Shown: positions 1 through 43,267 of the stretch, in pieces
Layout of the letters: each line of letters begins with the position of its first letter
How positions within the stretch are numbered: position 1 is the stretch's first letter
Assembly (NCBI RefSeq): GCF_012273655.1
Contig: NZ_JAAWWP010000033.1
Location: 1-50,196 of the forward strand
DNA from: Streptomyces physcomitrii
Lineage (GTDB): Bacteria; Actinomycetota; Actinomycetes; Streptomycetales; Streptomycetaceae
Direction of reading: 5' to 3'
DNA length: 50,196 bases
Made by a program: the position numbers and the translations under genes
Notes under the pieces: generated by a model
The model's database searches: none
Seen by the model: the letters and a program-made list of their open reading frames with translations, nothing else
Told to the model about the DNA's origin: nothing

Positions 1-22013
<22,013 letters not shown>

Positions 22014-22062
22014 CCGCCCCGCCCGACCCGGTACCCCCCGACGCCACCGGCCCGCCCGGTTC

Positions 22063-22068
22063 AAGGAA
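22063..22068 (+). promoter_or_regulatory. Ribosome binding site that sets the PKS2 start
   Basis: An AAGGAA motif lies here. It abuts the GTG at 22069 with no spacing but sits 9 bases before the GTG at 22078. The second GTG is therefore the better start. Confidence 0.7.
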
Positions 22069-22077
22069 GTGACTCAC

Positions 22078-25000
22078 GTGGCTGACGACGACAAGTACGT
22101 GGCATACCTCAAGAAGGTCACGGGCGAACTCCGGCAGACCCGCAAGCGGCTCCGAGAGGTCGAGGAGCGCGGCAGCGAGCCGGTCGCGATCGTCGCCATG
22201 AGCTGCCGCTTCCCCGGCGACATCCGCTCGCCGGAGGACCTGTGGCGCCTCGTCGACGAGGGCCGCGACGCCATCGGCCCGCTGCCCGGGGACCGCGGCT
22301 GGGACATCGAGGACCGCTACGACCCCGACCCCGACAAGCCGGGCACCTTCACCACCCGTGAGGGCGGCTTCCTGCGGGACGCCAGCGGCTTCGACGCGGG
22401 CTTCTTCGGCATGAGCCCCCGCGAGGCCCTGGCCACCGACCCCCAGCAGCGCCTCCTCCTCGAAGCCTCCTGGGAACTCCTCGAACGCGCCGGGATCCGC
22501 CCCGCGAGCCTGCGCGGCAGCGCCACCGGCGTCTTCGTCGGCGCCGCCACCTCTGGCTACGGCCAGGGCCCGGTGGAGGTCCCCGAGGACGTGCACGGAC
22601 TGATGCTCGCCGGCAACGCCACCTCCGTCGCCTCCGGCCGCATCTCCTACGTCCTCGGCCTCGAGGGCCCGACCGTCACCGTCGACACCGCCTGCTCCTC
22701 CTCCCTGGTCGCCCTGCACTGGGCGGTGCAGGCGCTGCGCGCGGGGGAGTGCGACCTCGCGATGGCCGGTGGTGTCGCCGTGATGGCCACCCCCGGTCTG
22801 CTCTTCGAGTTCAGCCGCCAGCGCGGGCTCGCCCCGGACGGCCGCTGCAAGGCCTTCTCGGACGACGCCGACGGCACCGGCTGGTCCGAGGGCGTCGGCC
22901 TGCTCCTCGTCGAGCGCCTCTCCGACGCCCGGCGCAACGGCCACCAGGTACTCGCCGTGGTCCGCGGCTCCGCCGTCAACTCCGACGGCGCCTCCAACGG
23001 CCTCACCGCCCCCAACGGCCCCTCCCAGCAGCGCGTCATCGAGCAGGCCCTGGCCGCCTCCGGCCTGAGCGGTGCCGACATCGACGCCGTGGAGGCGCAC
23101 GGCACCGGCACCTCCCTCGGCGACCCGATCGAGGCGCAGGCCCTGCTGAACACGTACGGGCAGGACCGGGACCCCGGCCGCCCGCTGCTGCTCGGCTCCC
23201 TCAAGTCCAACCTGGGCCACACCCAGGCGGTGGCGGGCGTGGCCGGGGTCATCAAGACCGTGATGGCCCTGCGCCACGGGCGGCTGCCCCGCACCCTGCA
23301 CGTCAGCACGCCCTCCACCCACGTCGACTGGGACGCGGGGCACGTACGCCTGCTCACCGAACCCGCCGAGTGGCCCGCCACCGCCGACCGGCCGCGCCGC
23401 GCCGGGGTCTCCTCCTTCGGCATCAGCGGCACCAACGCGCACACCATCCTGGAGTCCGCGCCCGCACCGGAGGCGGCGGACACCGAGCCCGGCACCGAGC
23501 CCCCGGCCGAACTCGCGGGCACCGCCCTGCCGTTGGTGCCCTGGTTCGTCTCCGCCCGGAGCGCGGTGGCCCTCCGTGACCAGGCCGGGCGGCTCGTCGA
23601 GCACCTCGGTACGCTCCCGGACGGCGACCTCCTCCCCACCGCGCACGCCCTGGTGACGGACCGTCAGACCTTCGCGCACCGGGCCGTGGTGCTCGCCCCG
23701 GACGCCGACCGCGCCCGGGAGGCCCTCACCGCCCTCGCGGCGGGCGAGGAGCACCCCGCCGCCGTCACCGGCCGGGTGCTGCGCGGGGCCACCGCCTTCC
23801 TGTTCGCCGGGCAGGGCTCCCAGCGGCTCGGCATGGGACGCCAACTGCACGCCGCCTTCCCGGTGTTCGCCCGCGCCTTCGACGAGGCCTGCGCCTGCTT
23901 CGACGCCGACCCGGACAGCCCCCTCACGCCCCCGGTCTCCTTCAAGGACCTCGTCCTGGAGGGCGCCCTCGGCGAGGAGGCCCTGCGGCGCACCGACCTG
24001 ATGCAGCCCGCCCTGTTCGCCTTCGAGACCGCCCTCTTCCGGCTCCTGGAGTCCTGGGGCCTCACCCCCAAGTACGTCCTCGGGCACTCGCTCGGCGAAC
24101 TCGCCGCCGCGCATGTCGCCGGGGTCTGGTCGCTGCCGGACGCCTGCCGCCTCGTCGCCGCCCGCGGCCGCCTCATGCAGGCCCTGCCCCCCGGCGGCGC
24201 CATGCTCTCCGTGGAGGCCGGCGAGGACGAGGTGACCCCCCTGCTCGCCCCGCACGGCGACGCCGTCTGCGTCGCCGCGGTGAACGGCCCCCGCGCCACC
24301 GTGCTCTCCGGCGACGAGGAGGCCGTCGAGGCGGTCGGCGCCGAACTCGCCGCCCGCGGCCGCGGCTGCCGCCGCCTGCGCGTCGACCACGCCTTCCACT
24401 CGGCCCGGATGGACGCCGCCCTGGAGGAGTTCCGTACCGTCGTCGCGGGTGTCACCGCGCACCCGCCGCGGCTCACCGTGGTCTCCGACCTGACCGGCCG
24501 CCCCGCGAGCGCCGAGGAACTGGCCTCCGCCGACTACTGGGCCCGCCACCTGCGCCGGACGGTGCGCTTCGCCGACGGCGTCGCCTGGCTCGCCGCCCAC
24601 GGCGTCTCCCGGTTCCTGGAGCTCGGCCCCGACCACACCCTGACCGCGCTCGCCGGAAGCTGCCTGCCCGAGGACACCACCGAGCGGGTCTGCCTCCCGC
24701 TGCTCCGCAAGGACCGGCCCGAGGCCGAGGCCCTGCTCGCCGCCGTCGCCGGGGCCCACGCCCACGGCGCCGTCCTCGACACCGCCCGGCTGCTCGGCGA
24801 GCCCCCCGCCGGCCGCCCGGCCCTGCCCACCTACGCCTTCCAGCACGAGCGCTACTGGCTGCGCCCCTCGGCCACCGCCGGGGATCCGGGCGCCGCCGGG
24901 CTCGGCGGCACCGACCACCCGCTGCTCGCCGCCGTCGTCCGGGTCGCCGACGACGACCGCGTGCTGCTCACCGGACGGCTCTCGGTGCGCACCCAGCCCT

Positions 25001-28000
25001 GGCTGGCCGAGCACGCCGTCTCCGGGACCGTCCTGCTGCCGGGCACCGCCTTCGTCGAACTCGCCCTGCGCGCGGGCCAGGAGGCGGGCTGCGCGCTCCT
25101 GGACGAACTCACCCTGGAGGCGCCGCTGCTGCTGCCCGAGCGCGCCGGGACGCAGATCCAGCTCGGCCTCGGGGCACCCGACGCCGAGGGCCGCCGCACC
25201 CTGACCGTGCACGCCCGCCCCGACGGCGAGGACGAGACACCCTGGACCCGGCACGCCACCGCCGTGCTCGCCCCCGCGGGCCCGGACACCCCGCAGGACC
25301 TGGGCGCCTGGCCGCCCGCCGGTGCCGAGCCCGTGGCCCTCGACGGCTTCTACCCGGCACTCGCCGACCACGGCTACCAGTACGGACCGGTCTTCCAGGG
25401 CCTGCGGGCGGTCTGGCGCCGGGACGGTGCCTGGTACGCCGAGGTCGCCCTGCCCGAGGACCAGCACCGCGACGCCGCCCGGTTCGGACTCCACCCCGCC
25501 CTGCTCGACGCGGCCCTGCACGCCCAGCTCGCGGGCGCCGGGGACGGCGGAGAGCAGGGGGTGGGACTGCCCTTCGCCTGGAGCGGGGTCCGCCTGCACG
25601 CCGCGGGCGCCACCACCCTGCGCGTCCGCCTCGAACCCGGGCCCTCCGGCGCGCTGCGCCTCGCCCTCGCCGACGGCACCGGACGCGCCGTCGCCACCGT
25701 CGACTCCCTCACCAGCCGCCCCCTGCCCGCCGAGGCCCTGCGCGGGGCACGGGCCGTACAGGGCGCCCTGTACGCGCTGCGCTGGAGCGGCGCCGACCTC
25801 CCCGGGGCACCCGCCACCGGCGACTGGCAGCTCGCCGGGCCCGACCCCCAGGGCCTCGCCCCCGACTGCGCTCCGCTCGGCACCGCCCCCGCGCCCTCCG
25901 TGGTCGTCCTGCCCTGCGCCGGTGCGGCGGGGGAGAGCGCCACCGATGTGGCCGTACGGACGCTGGGGGCGCTCCAGGAGCTCCTGGCCGACGAACGGGC
26001 CGCGCAGGCCACGGTGCTGGTGCTCACCCGCGGCGCGGTCGCCACCGGGGACGAGGACGTTCCCGACCTCGCCGCCTCCGCCGTGTGGGGGCTGGTGCGC
26101 TCCGCCCAGACCGAGAACCCGGGGCGGCTCGTCCTGGCCGACCTCGACGGCAGCGCCGCCTCGCGTGCCGCGCTCCCGGCCGCCCTCGCCACCGGGGCCG
26201 CCCAGTGCGCCCTGCGCGAGGGCCGCGTCCTCACCCCGGCCCTGACCAGGGCGGCCCCCGGCACCGCCGCGGAACCCGCCCTGGACCCCGAGGGCACCGT
26301 CCTGATCACCGGCGGCACCGGAGCCCTCGGCGCCCAGGTGGCCCGGCACCTGGTCACCGCGCACGGCGTGCGCTCGCTGCTGCTGCTCTCCCGCCGCGGC
26401 CCCGAGGCGCCCGGCGCCGCCGAACTCGTCGCGGAGATCGGCGACTTGGGAGCCGAGGCCCGGGTCGAGGCCTGCGACGCCGCCGACCCCGGGGCTCTGG
26501 AGCGGGTCCTCGCCACCGTCCCCGAGACCCGTCCGCTGCGCGCCGTCGTGCACGCCGCGGGCACCCTGGACGACGGCACCCTCGACTCCCTCACCCCCGA
26601 GAAGCTGACCGCCGTCCTCGCCGCGAAGGCGGACACCGCGCTGGCCCTGCACCGGGCCACCCGCGAGGCGGAGCTGACCGCCTTCGTCCTCTTCTCCTCC
26701 GCCTCCGGTCTCCTCGGCGGAGCCGGACAGGCCAACTACGCCGCCGCCAACACCGTTCTGGACGCCCTCGCCCACCACCGCCGCGCCCAGGGGCTGCCCG
26801 CCACCTCCCTCGCCTGGACGCTGTGGGCGGCCGAGGGCGGCATGACCGGAGGCCTCGGCGAGGAGGACCGGCGCCGAATCGCCGCCTCCGGCCTGCCCGC
26901 CCTGGAGACCGAGGACGCGCTGCGCCTGCTCGACGAGTCCCTCACCACGGATGAGGCGCTCCTCGCCCCGCTGCGCACCGAGCCCGCCGCGCTGCGCGCC
27001 GCCGCGGCCGCGGGCCGCCTGCCCGCACTGCTGCGCGGCCTGGTCCCCGTACCCGTGCGCCGCGCCGAGCAGAGCGCTCCCGGAGCGGGCGGCGCCGAAC
27101 TGCTCCGGGGCCTCGCGGGCCTCGGCGAGGCCGAGCAGGAGCGGCTGCTCCTCGGTGTGGTGCGCCGCCACTCCGCCCTCGCCCTCGGCCACGGCTCCGC
27201 CGGGGCCGTCGACGCCGAGCAGTCCTTCAAGGAACTCGGCTTCGACTCCCTGACCTCGGTGGACCTCCGCAACCGCCTCAACGCCGAGACGGGCCTCAGG
27301 CTCCCGGCCACCCTGGTCTTCGACCACCCCCGCCCCACGGCCCTCGCCCGCCACCTGCGCGAGGAACTCGGCGGCAGCCGGGCGGACGCCCTCACCGGCC
27401 CGACCGGCGCCGTGGACGACGACCCGGTCGTCATCGTCTCCATGGCCTGCCAGTACCCGGGCGGCGTCGGCTCGCCCGAGGACCTGTGGCGGTTCGTCTC
27501 CGAGGGCGGCGACGCCATCTCCTCCTTCCCCACCGACCGCGGCTGGGACCTGGACTCCCTGCCCGGCCTCGAAGCCGGATTCCTGTACGGGGCGACCCAC
27601 TTCGACGCCGCCCTGTTCGGCATCTCACCGCGTGAGGCGCTGGCCATGGACCCGCAGCAGCGCCTCCTCCTGGAGACCACCTGGGAGGCCTTCGAACGCG
27701 CCGGTCTCGACCCGCTCTCGCTGCGCGGCAGCAGCACCGGCGTCTGGGCCGGAGCCATGGGCTCGGGATACGCCTCGGGCCTCGCCGACATCCCCCAGGG
27801 CATGGAGGGCTACATCGGCCTCGGCGTCTCCGGCAGCGTCATCTCGGGACGCGTCGCCTACACCTTCGGCCTCGAAGGCCCGACGATGACCGTCGACACG
27901 GCCTGCTCCTCGGCCCTGGTCGCCCTCCACCTCGCCGCGACGGCCCTGCGCCAGGGGGAGTGCTCCCTCGCAGTCGCCGGCGGTGTCACGGTGATGGCCA

Positions 28001-31000
28001 CCCCGGGTACGTACACCGAGTTCACCGCGCAGAAGGGGCTGGCGGCCGACGGGCGCTGCAAGGCCTTCGCGGCCTCCGCCGACGGCACCAGCTTCTCCGA
28101 GGGCGTCGGCGTGCTGGTCCTGGAACGCCTCTCGGACGCGCGCCGGCGCGGCCACCCCGTCCTCGCCGTCGTCCGCGGCTCCGCCACCAACCAGGACGGT
28201 GCCTCCAACGGCCTCACCGCGCCCAGCGGTCCGGCCCAGCAGCGGGTGATCCGGCAGGCCCTCGCCTCGGCCGGTCTGTCCGCCGCGGATGTGGACGCGG
28301 TGGAGGCGCACGGCACCGGCACCACCCTGGGCGACCCCATCGAGGCGCAGGCCCTCCTCGCCACGTACGGCGCCGAACGGCCCGACGGGCAGCCCCTGCT
28401 GCTCGGCTCCGCCAAGTCCAACTTCGGCCACACCCAGGCCGCGGCGGGCGCCGCGGGCATCATCAAGATGATCATGGCGATGCGCCACGGCGCACTGCCC
28501 CGCACCCTCCACGTCGACGAGCCCTCCCCGCACATCGACTGGTCCGAGGGCACCCTCGAACTCCTCACCGCGCAACGGCCCTGGACCGCGCGGGAGGGAC
28601 GGCCGCGCCGCGCCGGGATCTCCTCCTTCGGCATCAGCGGCAGCAACGCCCACGTCATCCTGGAGGAACCCCCGGCGGCGGCCCCCGGGCCCGAGCGGTC
28701 CGAGGCGCCCGCCCTGCCCCGCGCCTTCCCCGTCTCCGGACACACCCCCGAGGCGCTCGGCGCCCAGGCCGCCCGGCTGCGCACCCATCTCGTCTCCGGC
28801 GAGCACGACCCGCGCGACCTCGCGCACACCCTCAGGACCGCCCGCCACCATCTCGCCCACCGCGCCGTCGTCGTGGCCGAGGACCGGGAGGGGCTGCTCG
28901 CCGCCCTCGCCGCCGCGGCCACCGGCGACCGGCATCCGGACCTGGTCCGCGGCCAGGGCGACGGCGGCCGCACCGCCTTCCTCTTCAGCGGCCAGGGCGC
29001 CCAACGCCCGGGCATGGGAAGGGAGTTGTACGCCACCTGGCCGGTGTTCGCCGAGACCTTCGACGCGGTCTGCGCCGAACTCGACCGCCACCTGCAGGGC
29101 CCGCCGCTGCGCGAGATCGTCTTCGCCGAGGAGGGCACCGAGACGGCCGCCCTGCTCGACCGCACCGCCTGGACCCAGGCCGCCCTCTTCGCCTTCGGCA
29201 CCGCCGCCCACGCCCTGGCCGCCTCCTGGGGCGTGCACCCCGACGTGGTGATGGGCCACTCCATCGGCGAACTCACCGCCGCGCACGCCGCCGGAGTGCT
29301 CGACCTGCCGGACGCCTGCGCCCTGGTGGCCGCCCGCGGCCGCCTCATGCAGGCCCTGCCGGAAGGCGGGGCGATGACCGCCGTGGAGGCCACCGAGGAG
29401 GAGGTGCGCCCGTACCTCGAAGGCCTCGCCGACCGGGTCGCGCTCGCCGCCGTGAACGGCCCCGTCTCGCTCGTCCTGTCCGGCGAAGCGGACGAAGTGG
29501 AGCGTATCGCCGGGGAGTTCGCCGCCCGTGGGCGAAAGACTAGGCGTTTGCGGGTCAGCCATGCATTTCACTCTCCTCTCATGGACGCCATGCTCGACGA
29601 GTTCGCCCGGGCCGCGGCGGAGGTGCGCTACACCCCTCCGTCGGTGCCCGTCGTCTCCAACCTCACCGGCGCCCTCGCCGGGGAGACGGAGCTGTGCGAC
29701 CCCGCGTACTGGGTACGGCACGTCCGCGAGGCCGTGCGCTTCGGGGACGGGGTGCGCGCCCTCGCCGAGGAGGGCGTCACCACCTGCGTCGAGCTGGGAC
29801 CCGACGCGGTGCTGACCCCGCTGGTGCCCGAGGGCTACGGCGACCCCTCTGCCGTCACCGCCTTCTCCCTGCTGCGCCGCGACCTTCCCGAGCGGCAGGC
29901 CGTGCTGCGCGCCGCCGCCCGGCTCTACACACGCGGCTTCGGAGCCGAGAGCTTCGGTCCGGCCGAGGCCGGGGCCCGGCCCCTGGCCCTGCCCACCTAC
30001 GCCTTCCAGCGCGAGCGGTACTGGCTGGAGTCCTCCGCCCCGGCCGCGCGCCCCGTCGAGGACGAGGCCTTCTGGGAGCTGGTGGAGTCCGCGGACCCGT
30101 CCGCCCTCGCCGAGGAGCTCGCGCTCGACGCCGAGGCACCGCTCAGCGCCGTACTGCCCGCCCTGTCCGCCTGGCGCGGCGACGGCCGGCGGCGCGCGGA
30201 GGCGGGACGCTGGGAGCACCGCGCGGTGTGGCGCCCCGCCCCCGAAGGCACCGTCGGCACCCTCACCGGCACCTGGCTGCTGGCCGTCCCCTCGGGGACC
30301 GAGGGCGAGACCTGGGCCCGGCACCTGACCGGGGCGCTCACCGCGCACGGCGCCCGCGTGCTGCCGCTGCCGGTGGACTGCACCGGCAGCGACCGGGCGT
30401 CGACGGCCGCCGCGCTGACCGAGCTGTGCGCCGCCGAGCCGGAGGCGCCCGCCGGGGTGCTGTCCCTGCTCGCCGCCGACACCCGCCCGCTGCCCGGCCA
30501 CTCCTCGGTACCCGCCGGACTCGCCGCCACCCTCGCCCTGCTCCAGGCCCTGGCGGACGGCGCCGCGGGGGCGGCTGCGCCCCGCTTGTGGGCGCTCACC
30601 CAGGGCGCGGTCGGCGCCCTCGCCGCCGAGGCTCCGACAGCGCCCGAACAGGCCGCCGTCTGGGGGCTCGGCCGCACCGCGGCCCTCGAACACCCCCAGA
30701 TCTGGGGCGGCTTGGTGGACCTGCCGCCGCTCACCGAGAGCAGCGCCGCGGAGGCGGGCCGCCGCCTGTGCGCGGTGCTCGCCGCCGCCGACGGGGAGGA
30801 CCAGATCGCCGTCCGCCCCTCGGGCACCTTCCTGCGCCGTCTGGAGCGGGTACCCGCCCGGCCGGAGGCGCCGGGGCCCGACTGGTCCGGCACCGTCCTG
30901 CTGACCGGCGCGACCGGCGCGCTCGGACTGCACACCGCGGCCTGGCTCGCGGAGCGCGGGGCCGGCCGCATCCTGGCCGTCAGCAGGTCCGGCGCCGCGG

Positions 31001-32202
31001 CGCCCGGCGCGGCCCGGCTCGCGGAGACCCTCGCCGGGACCGGCACCGAACTCACCCTCGCCGCCTGCGACGTGGCCGACCGCAAGGCCCTCGCCGACCT
31101 GCTCGCGGAGTACCCGGTGGACGCCGTGGTGCACACCGCGGGCGTACTCGACGACCGGCTCCTCGACACCATGGACGCGGCCGGTCTCGACCTGGTCCTG
31201 CGGCCGAAGCTCGCCGCCGCGCGCAACCTCGACGAGCTCACCCGCGAGCGCGAGCTGTCCGCCTTCGTCCTCTACGCCTCCGTCTCCGGCACCCTCGGCA
31301 CACTCGGACAGGCCAACTACTCGGCCGCCAACGCCTATCTGGACGCACTGGCCGAGTCCCGCCGCGGCGCCGGACTGCCCGCCACCTCCCTCGCCTGGGG
31401 CCCCTGGGCGGGCGGCGGCATGGCGACCGAGAGCGCCGAGGCCGAGGCGCGCATGCGGCGCAGCGGGGTGCACCCCCTCGACCCCGACCGCGCCGTACGC
31501 GCCCTCGACCGGGTGGCGGCCCGCCCCGAGGCGGCCCTGGTGGTCGCCGACATCGACTGGGCCGCTTTCGCCCCCGGGTTCACCACCGCGCGGCCCAGCC
31601 GCCTGCTCGCCGACCTGCCCGAGGTCCGGGAGGTCCTGGCCCGGCAGCAGGCCACCGCCGAGGAGGGGCCCGGGCAGCTGGGCGCCCGGCTCGCCGGACA
31701 GCCCGCCGCCGAACAGGAGCGCACCCTGGTCACGCTGGTGCGCACCGAGGCCTCCGAGGTGCTCGGCCACGCCTCCACCGAACGCGTGGGCGCCGCCCAG
31801 GACTTCAACTCCCTCGGCTTCGACTCGCTGACCGCCGTCGAACTGCGCAACCGGCTCGGCGCCGCCACCGGCCTGGCCCTCCCGGCGACCCTGCTCTTCG
31901 ACCAGCCCAACCCCACCGCCCTGGCCCGGTACCTGCGCGGACGGCTGCGGCAGGACGGGGACGAGGCCGCCGCGGTCCTCGCCGACCTGGACCGGCTGGA
32001 GAGCGCCCTGACCGCGCTGCCCGCCGAGGACGGCAGGCGCGAGCGTATCGGCGCCCGGCTGCGGTCCCTGCTCACCCGCTGGCAGGAGGGCGAGCGGGGC
32101 GGCGCGGGTACGGAGCCCGCGCAGGACGTCAGCGAACGGATCCACTCCGCCGAGGCGGACGAGATCTTCGACTTCATCGAGAACGACCTCGGAATCTCCT
32201 GA
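22078..32202 (+). CDS. Modular type I polyketide synthase PKS2, two modules
   Basis: This is a 3,374-residue subunit that accepts the chain from PKS1, adds two acetate units and passes it to PKS3. The GTG at 22078 is preferred over the in-frame GTG at 22069 because of Shine-Dalgarno spacing. The N-terminus (about 30 residues, with VAYLKKVTGELRQTRKRL) is a coiled-coil docking helix. Domain order is KS-AT-DH-KR-ACP, KS-AT-KR-ACP and a C-terminal docking segment ending EIFDFIENDLGIS. KS, AT, KR and ACP active residues are all present. A 64-bp gap precedes the gene and a 37-bp gap follows it, so it is probably part of one PKS operon. A short run of atypical codons lies at about 29530-29580 in the second AT. 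Confidence 0.97.
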   Translation: MADDDKYVAYLKKVTGELRQTRKRLREVEERGSEPVAIVAMSCRFPGDIRSPEDLWRLVDEGRDAIGPLPGDRGWDIEDRYDPDPDKPGTFTTREGGFLRDASGFDAGFFGMSPREALATDPQQRLLLEASWELLERAGIRPASLRGSATGVFVGAATSGYGQGPVEVPEDVHGLMLAGNATSVASGRISYVLGLEGPTVTVDTACSSSLVALHWAVQALRAGECDLAMAGGVAVMATPGLLFEFSRQRGLAPDGRCKAFSDDADGTGWSEGVGLLLVERLSDARRNGHQVLAVVRGSAVNSDGASNGLTAPNGPSQQRVIEQALAASGLSGADIDAVEAHGTGTSLGDPIEAQALLNTYGQDRDPGRPLLLGSLKSNLGHTQAVAGVAGVIKTVMALRHGRLPRTLHVSTPSTHVDWDAGHVRLLTEPAEWPATADRPRRAGVSSFGISGTNAHTILESAPAPEAADTEPGTEPPAELAGTALPLVPWFVSARSAVALRDQAGRLVEHLGTLPDGDLLPTAHALVTDRQTFAHRAVVLAPDADRAREALTALAAGEEHPAAVTGRVLRGATAFLFAGQGSQRLGMGRQLHAAFPVFARAFDEACACFDADPDSPLTPPVSFKDLVLEGALGEEALRRTDLMQPALFAFETALFRLLESWGLTPKYVLGHSLGELAAAHVAGVWSLPDACRLVAARGRLMQALPPGGAMLSVEAGEDEVTPLLAPHGDAVCVAAVNGPRATVLSGDEEAVEAVGAELAARGRGCRRLRVDHAFHSARMDAALEEFRTVVAGVTAHPPRLTVVSDLTGRPASAEELASADYWARHLRRTVRFADGVAWLAAHGVSRFLELGPDHTLTALAGSCLPEDTTERVCLPLLRKDRPEAEALLAAVAGAHAHGAVLDTARLLGEPPAGRPALPTYAFQHERYWLRPSATAGDPGAAGLGGTDHPLLAAVVRVADDDRVLLTGRLSVRTQPWLAEHAVSGTVLLPGTAFVELALRAGQEAGCALLDELTLEAPLLLPERAGTQIQLGLGAPDAEGRRTLTVHARPDGEDETPWTRHATAVLAPAGPDTPQDLGAWPPAGAEPVALDGFYPALADHGYQYGPVFQGLRAVWRRDGAWYAEVALPEDQHRDAARFGLHPALLDAALHAQLAGAGDGGEQGVGLPFAWSGVRLHAAGATTLRVRLEPGPSGALRLALADGTGRAVATVDSLTSRPLPAEALRGARAVQGALYALRWSGADLPGAPATGDWQLAGPDPQGLAPDCAPLGTAPAPSVVVLPCAGAAGESATDVAVRTLGALQELLADERAAQATVLVLTRGAVATGDEDVPDLAASAVWGLVRSAQTENPGRLVLADLDGSAASRAALPAALATGAAQCALREGRVLTPALTRAAPGTAAEPALDPEGTVLITGGTGALGAQVARHLVTAHGVRSLLLLSRRGPEAPGAAELVAEIGDLGAEARVEACDAADPGALERVLATVPETRPLRAVVHAAGTLDDGTLDSLTPEKLTAVLAAKADTALALHRATREAELTAFVLFSSASGLLGGAGQANYAAANTVLDALAHHRRAQGLPATSLAWTLWAAEGGMTGGLGEEDRRRIAASGLPALETEDALRLLDESLTTDEALLAPLRTEPAALRAAAAAGRLPALLRGLVPVPVRRAEQSAPGAGGAELLRGLAGLGEAEQERLLLGVVRRHSALALGHGSAGAVDAEQSFKELGFDSLTSVDLRNRLNAETGLRLPATLVFDHPRPTALARHLREELGGSRADALTGPTGAVDDDPVVIVSMACQYPGGVGSPEDLWRFVSEGGDAISSFPTDRGWDLDSLPGLEAGFLYGATHFDAALFGISPREALAMDPQQRLLLETTWEAFERAGLDPLSLRGSSTGVWAGAMGSGYASGLADIPQGMEGYIGLGVSGSVISGRVAYTFGLEGPTMTVDTACSSALVALHLAATALRQGECSLAVAGGVTVMATPGTYTEFTAQKGLAADGRCKAFAASADGTSFSEGVGVLVLERLSDARRRGHPVLAVVRGSATNQDGASNGLTAPSGPAQQRVIRQALASAGLSAADVDAVEAHGTGTTLGDPIEAQALLATYGAERPDGQPLLLGSAKSNFGHTQAAAGAAGIIKMIMAMRHGALPRTLHVDEPSPHIDWSEGTLELLTAQRPWTAREGRPRRAGISSFGISGSNAHVILEEPPAAAPGPERSEAPALPRAFPVSGHTPEALGAQAARLRTHLVSGEHDPRDLAHTLRTARHHLAHRAVVVAEDREGLLAALAAAATGDRHPDLVRGQGDGGRTAFLFSGQGAQRPGMGRELYATWPVFAETFDAVCAELDRHLQGPPLREIVFAEEGTETAALLDRTAWTQAALFAFGTAAHALAASWGVHPDVVMGHSIGELTAAHAAGVLDLPDACALVAARGRLMQALPEGGAMTAVEATEEEVRPYLEGLADRVALAAVNGPVSLVLSGEADEVERIAGEFAARGRKTRRLRVSHAFHSPLMDAMLDEFARAAAEVRYTPPSVPVVSNLTGALAGETELCDPAYWVRHVREAVRFGDGVRALAEEGVTTCVELGPDAVLTPLVPEGYGDPSAVTAFSLLRRDLPERQAVLRAAARLYTRGFGAESFGPAEAGARPLALPTYAFQRERYWLESSAPAARPVEDEAFWELVESADPSALAEELALDAEAPLSAVLPALSAWRGDGRRRAEAGRWEHRAVWRPAPEGTVGTLTGTWLLAVPSGTEGETWARHLTGALTAHGARVLPLPVDCTGSDRASTAAALTELCAAEPEAPAGVLSLLAADTRPLPGHSSVPAGLAATLALLQALADGAAGAAAPRLWALTQGAVGALAAEAPTAPEQAAVWGLGRTAALEHPQIWGGLVDLPPLTESSAAEAGRRLCAVLAAADGEDQIAVRPSGTFLRRLERVPARPEAPGPDWSGTVLLTGATGALGLHTAAWLAERGAGRILAVSRSGAAAPGAARLAETLAGTGTELTLAACDVADRKALADLLAEYPVDAVVHTAGVLDDRLLDTMDAAGLDLVLRPKLAAARNLDELTRERELSAFVLYASVSGTLGTLGQANYSAANAYLDALAESRRGAGLPATSLAWGPWAGGGMATESAEAEARMRRSGVHPLDPDRAVRALDRVAARPEAALVVADIDWAAFAPGFTTARPSRLLADLPEVREVLARQQATAEEGPGQLGARLAGQPAAEQERTLVTLVRTEASEVLGHASTERVGAAQDFNSLGFDSLTAVELRNRLGAATGLALPATLLFDQPNPTALARYLRGRLRQDGDEAAAVLADLDRLESALTALPAEDGRRERIGARLRSLLTRWQEGERGGAGTEPAQDVSERIHSAEADEIFDFIENDLGIS
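22176..27375 (+). other. PKS2 module f: KS-AT (malonyl)-DH-KR (B-type)-ACP
   Basis: The KS (about 22176-23460) has active Cys at 22690-22695. The AT (about 23790-24650) has GHSLG and HAFH (24388-24399), predicting malonyl. The DH (about 24913-25740) has HAVSGTVLLP, YGPVF and LHPALLD and is complete. The KR (structural half about 25760-26290, catalytic half about 26290-27000) has TGGTGALG, TLDD, FSSASG and NYAAAN, so it should be active and B-type. The ACP (about 27100-27370) has GFDSL. Expected outcome is an acetate unit with an alkene, probably trans because the KR is B-type. Confidence 0.95.
27420..32199 (+). other. PKS2 module g: KS-AT (malonyl)-KR (B-type)-ACP plus docking tail
   Basis: The KS (about 27420-28670) has active Cys at 27904-27906 and an unusually short loop after RGWDLDSL compared with its sisters. 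The AT (about 28970-29850) has GHSIG and HAFH (29560-29571), predicting malonyl. The KR (catalytic half about 30890-31570) has TGATGALG, VLDD, YASVSG and NYSAAN. The catalytic Ser, 13 residues before Tyr, is retained although the preceding residue is Ala. The ACP (about 31670-31940) has GFDSL. The docking tail covers about 31960-32199. Expected outcome is an acetate unit with a beta-hydroxyl. Confidence 0.94.
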
Positions 32203-32239
32203 TGCACGGCAACGGGACCTGGGAACGGGTGAGAAGCGC

Positions 32240-43207
<10,968 letters not shown>

Positions 43208-43222
43208 GCCCGCCCCGCCCGT

Positions 43223-43267
43223 ACGCACGAGTGCCCCGCGCGAAGCCCGCGCGGGGCACTCGTGCGT
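43223..43267. terminator. Perfect 20-bp hairpin after PKS3, probable terminator
   Basis: Bases 43223-43242 and 43248-43267 are exact inverted complements with a 5-base loop (AAGCC), starting 16 bases after the PKS3 stop. It lacks a T-run, as is usual in high-GC actinomycetes. It sits between converging genes, so it may act in both directions. Confidence 0.85.

Noticed and set aside
22069..22071. GTG at 22069 as the PKS2 start
   Set aside because: The AAGGAA motif directly abuts it with no spacer. The GTG at 22078 has a normal spacer and yields a typical docking-helix N-terminus.
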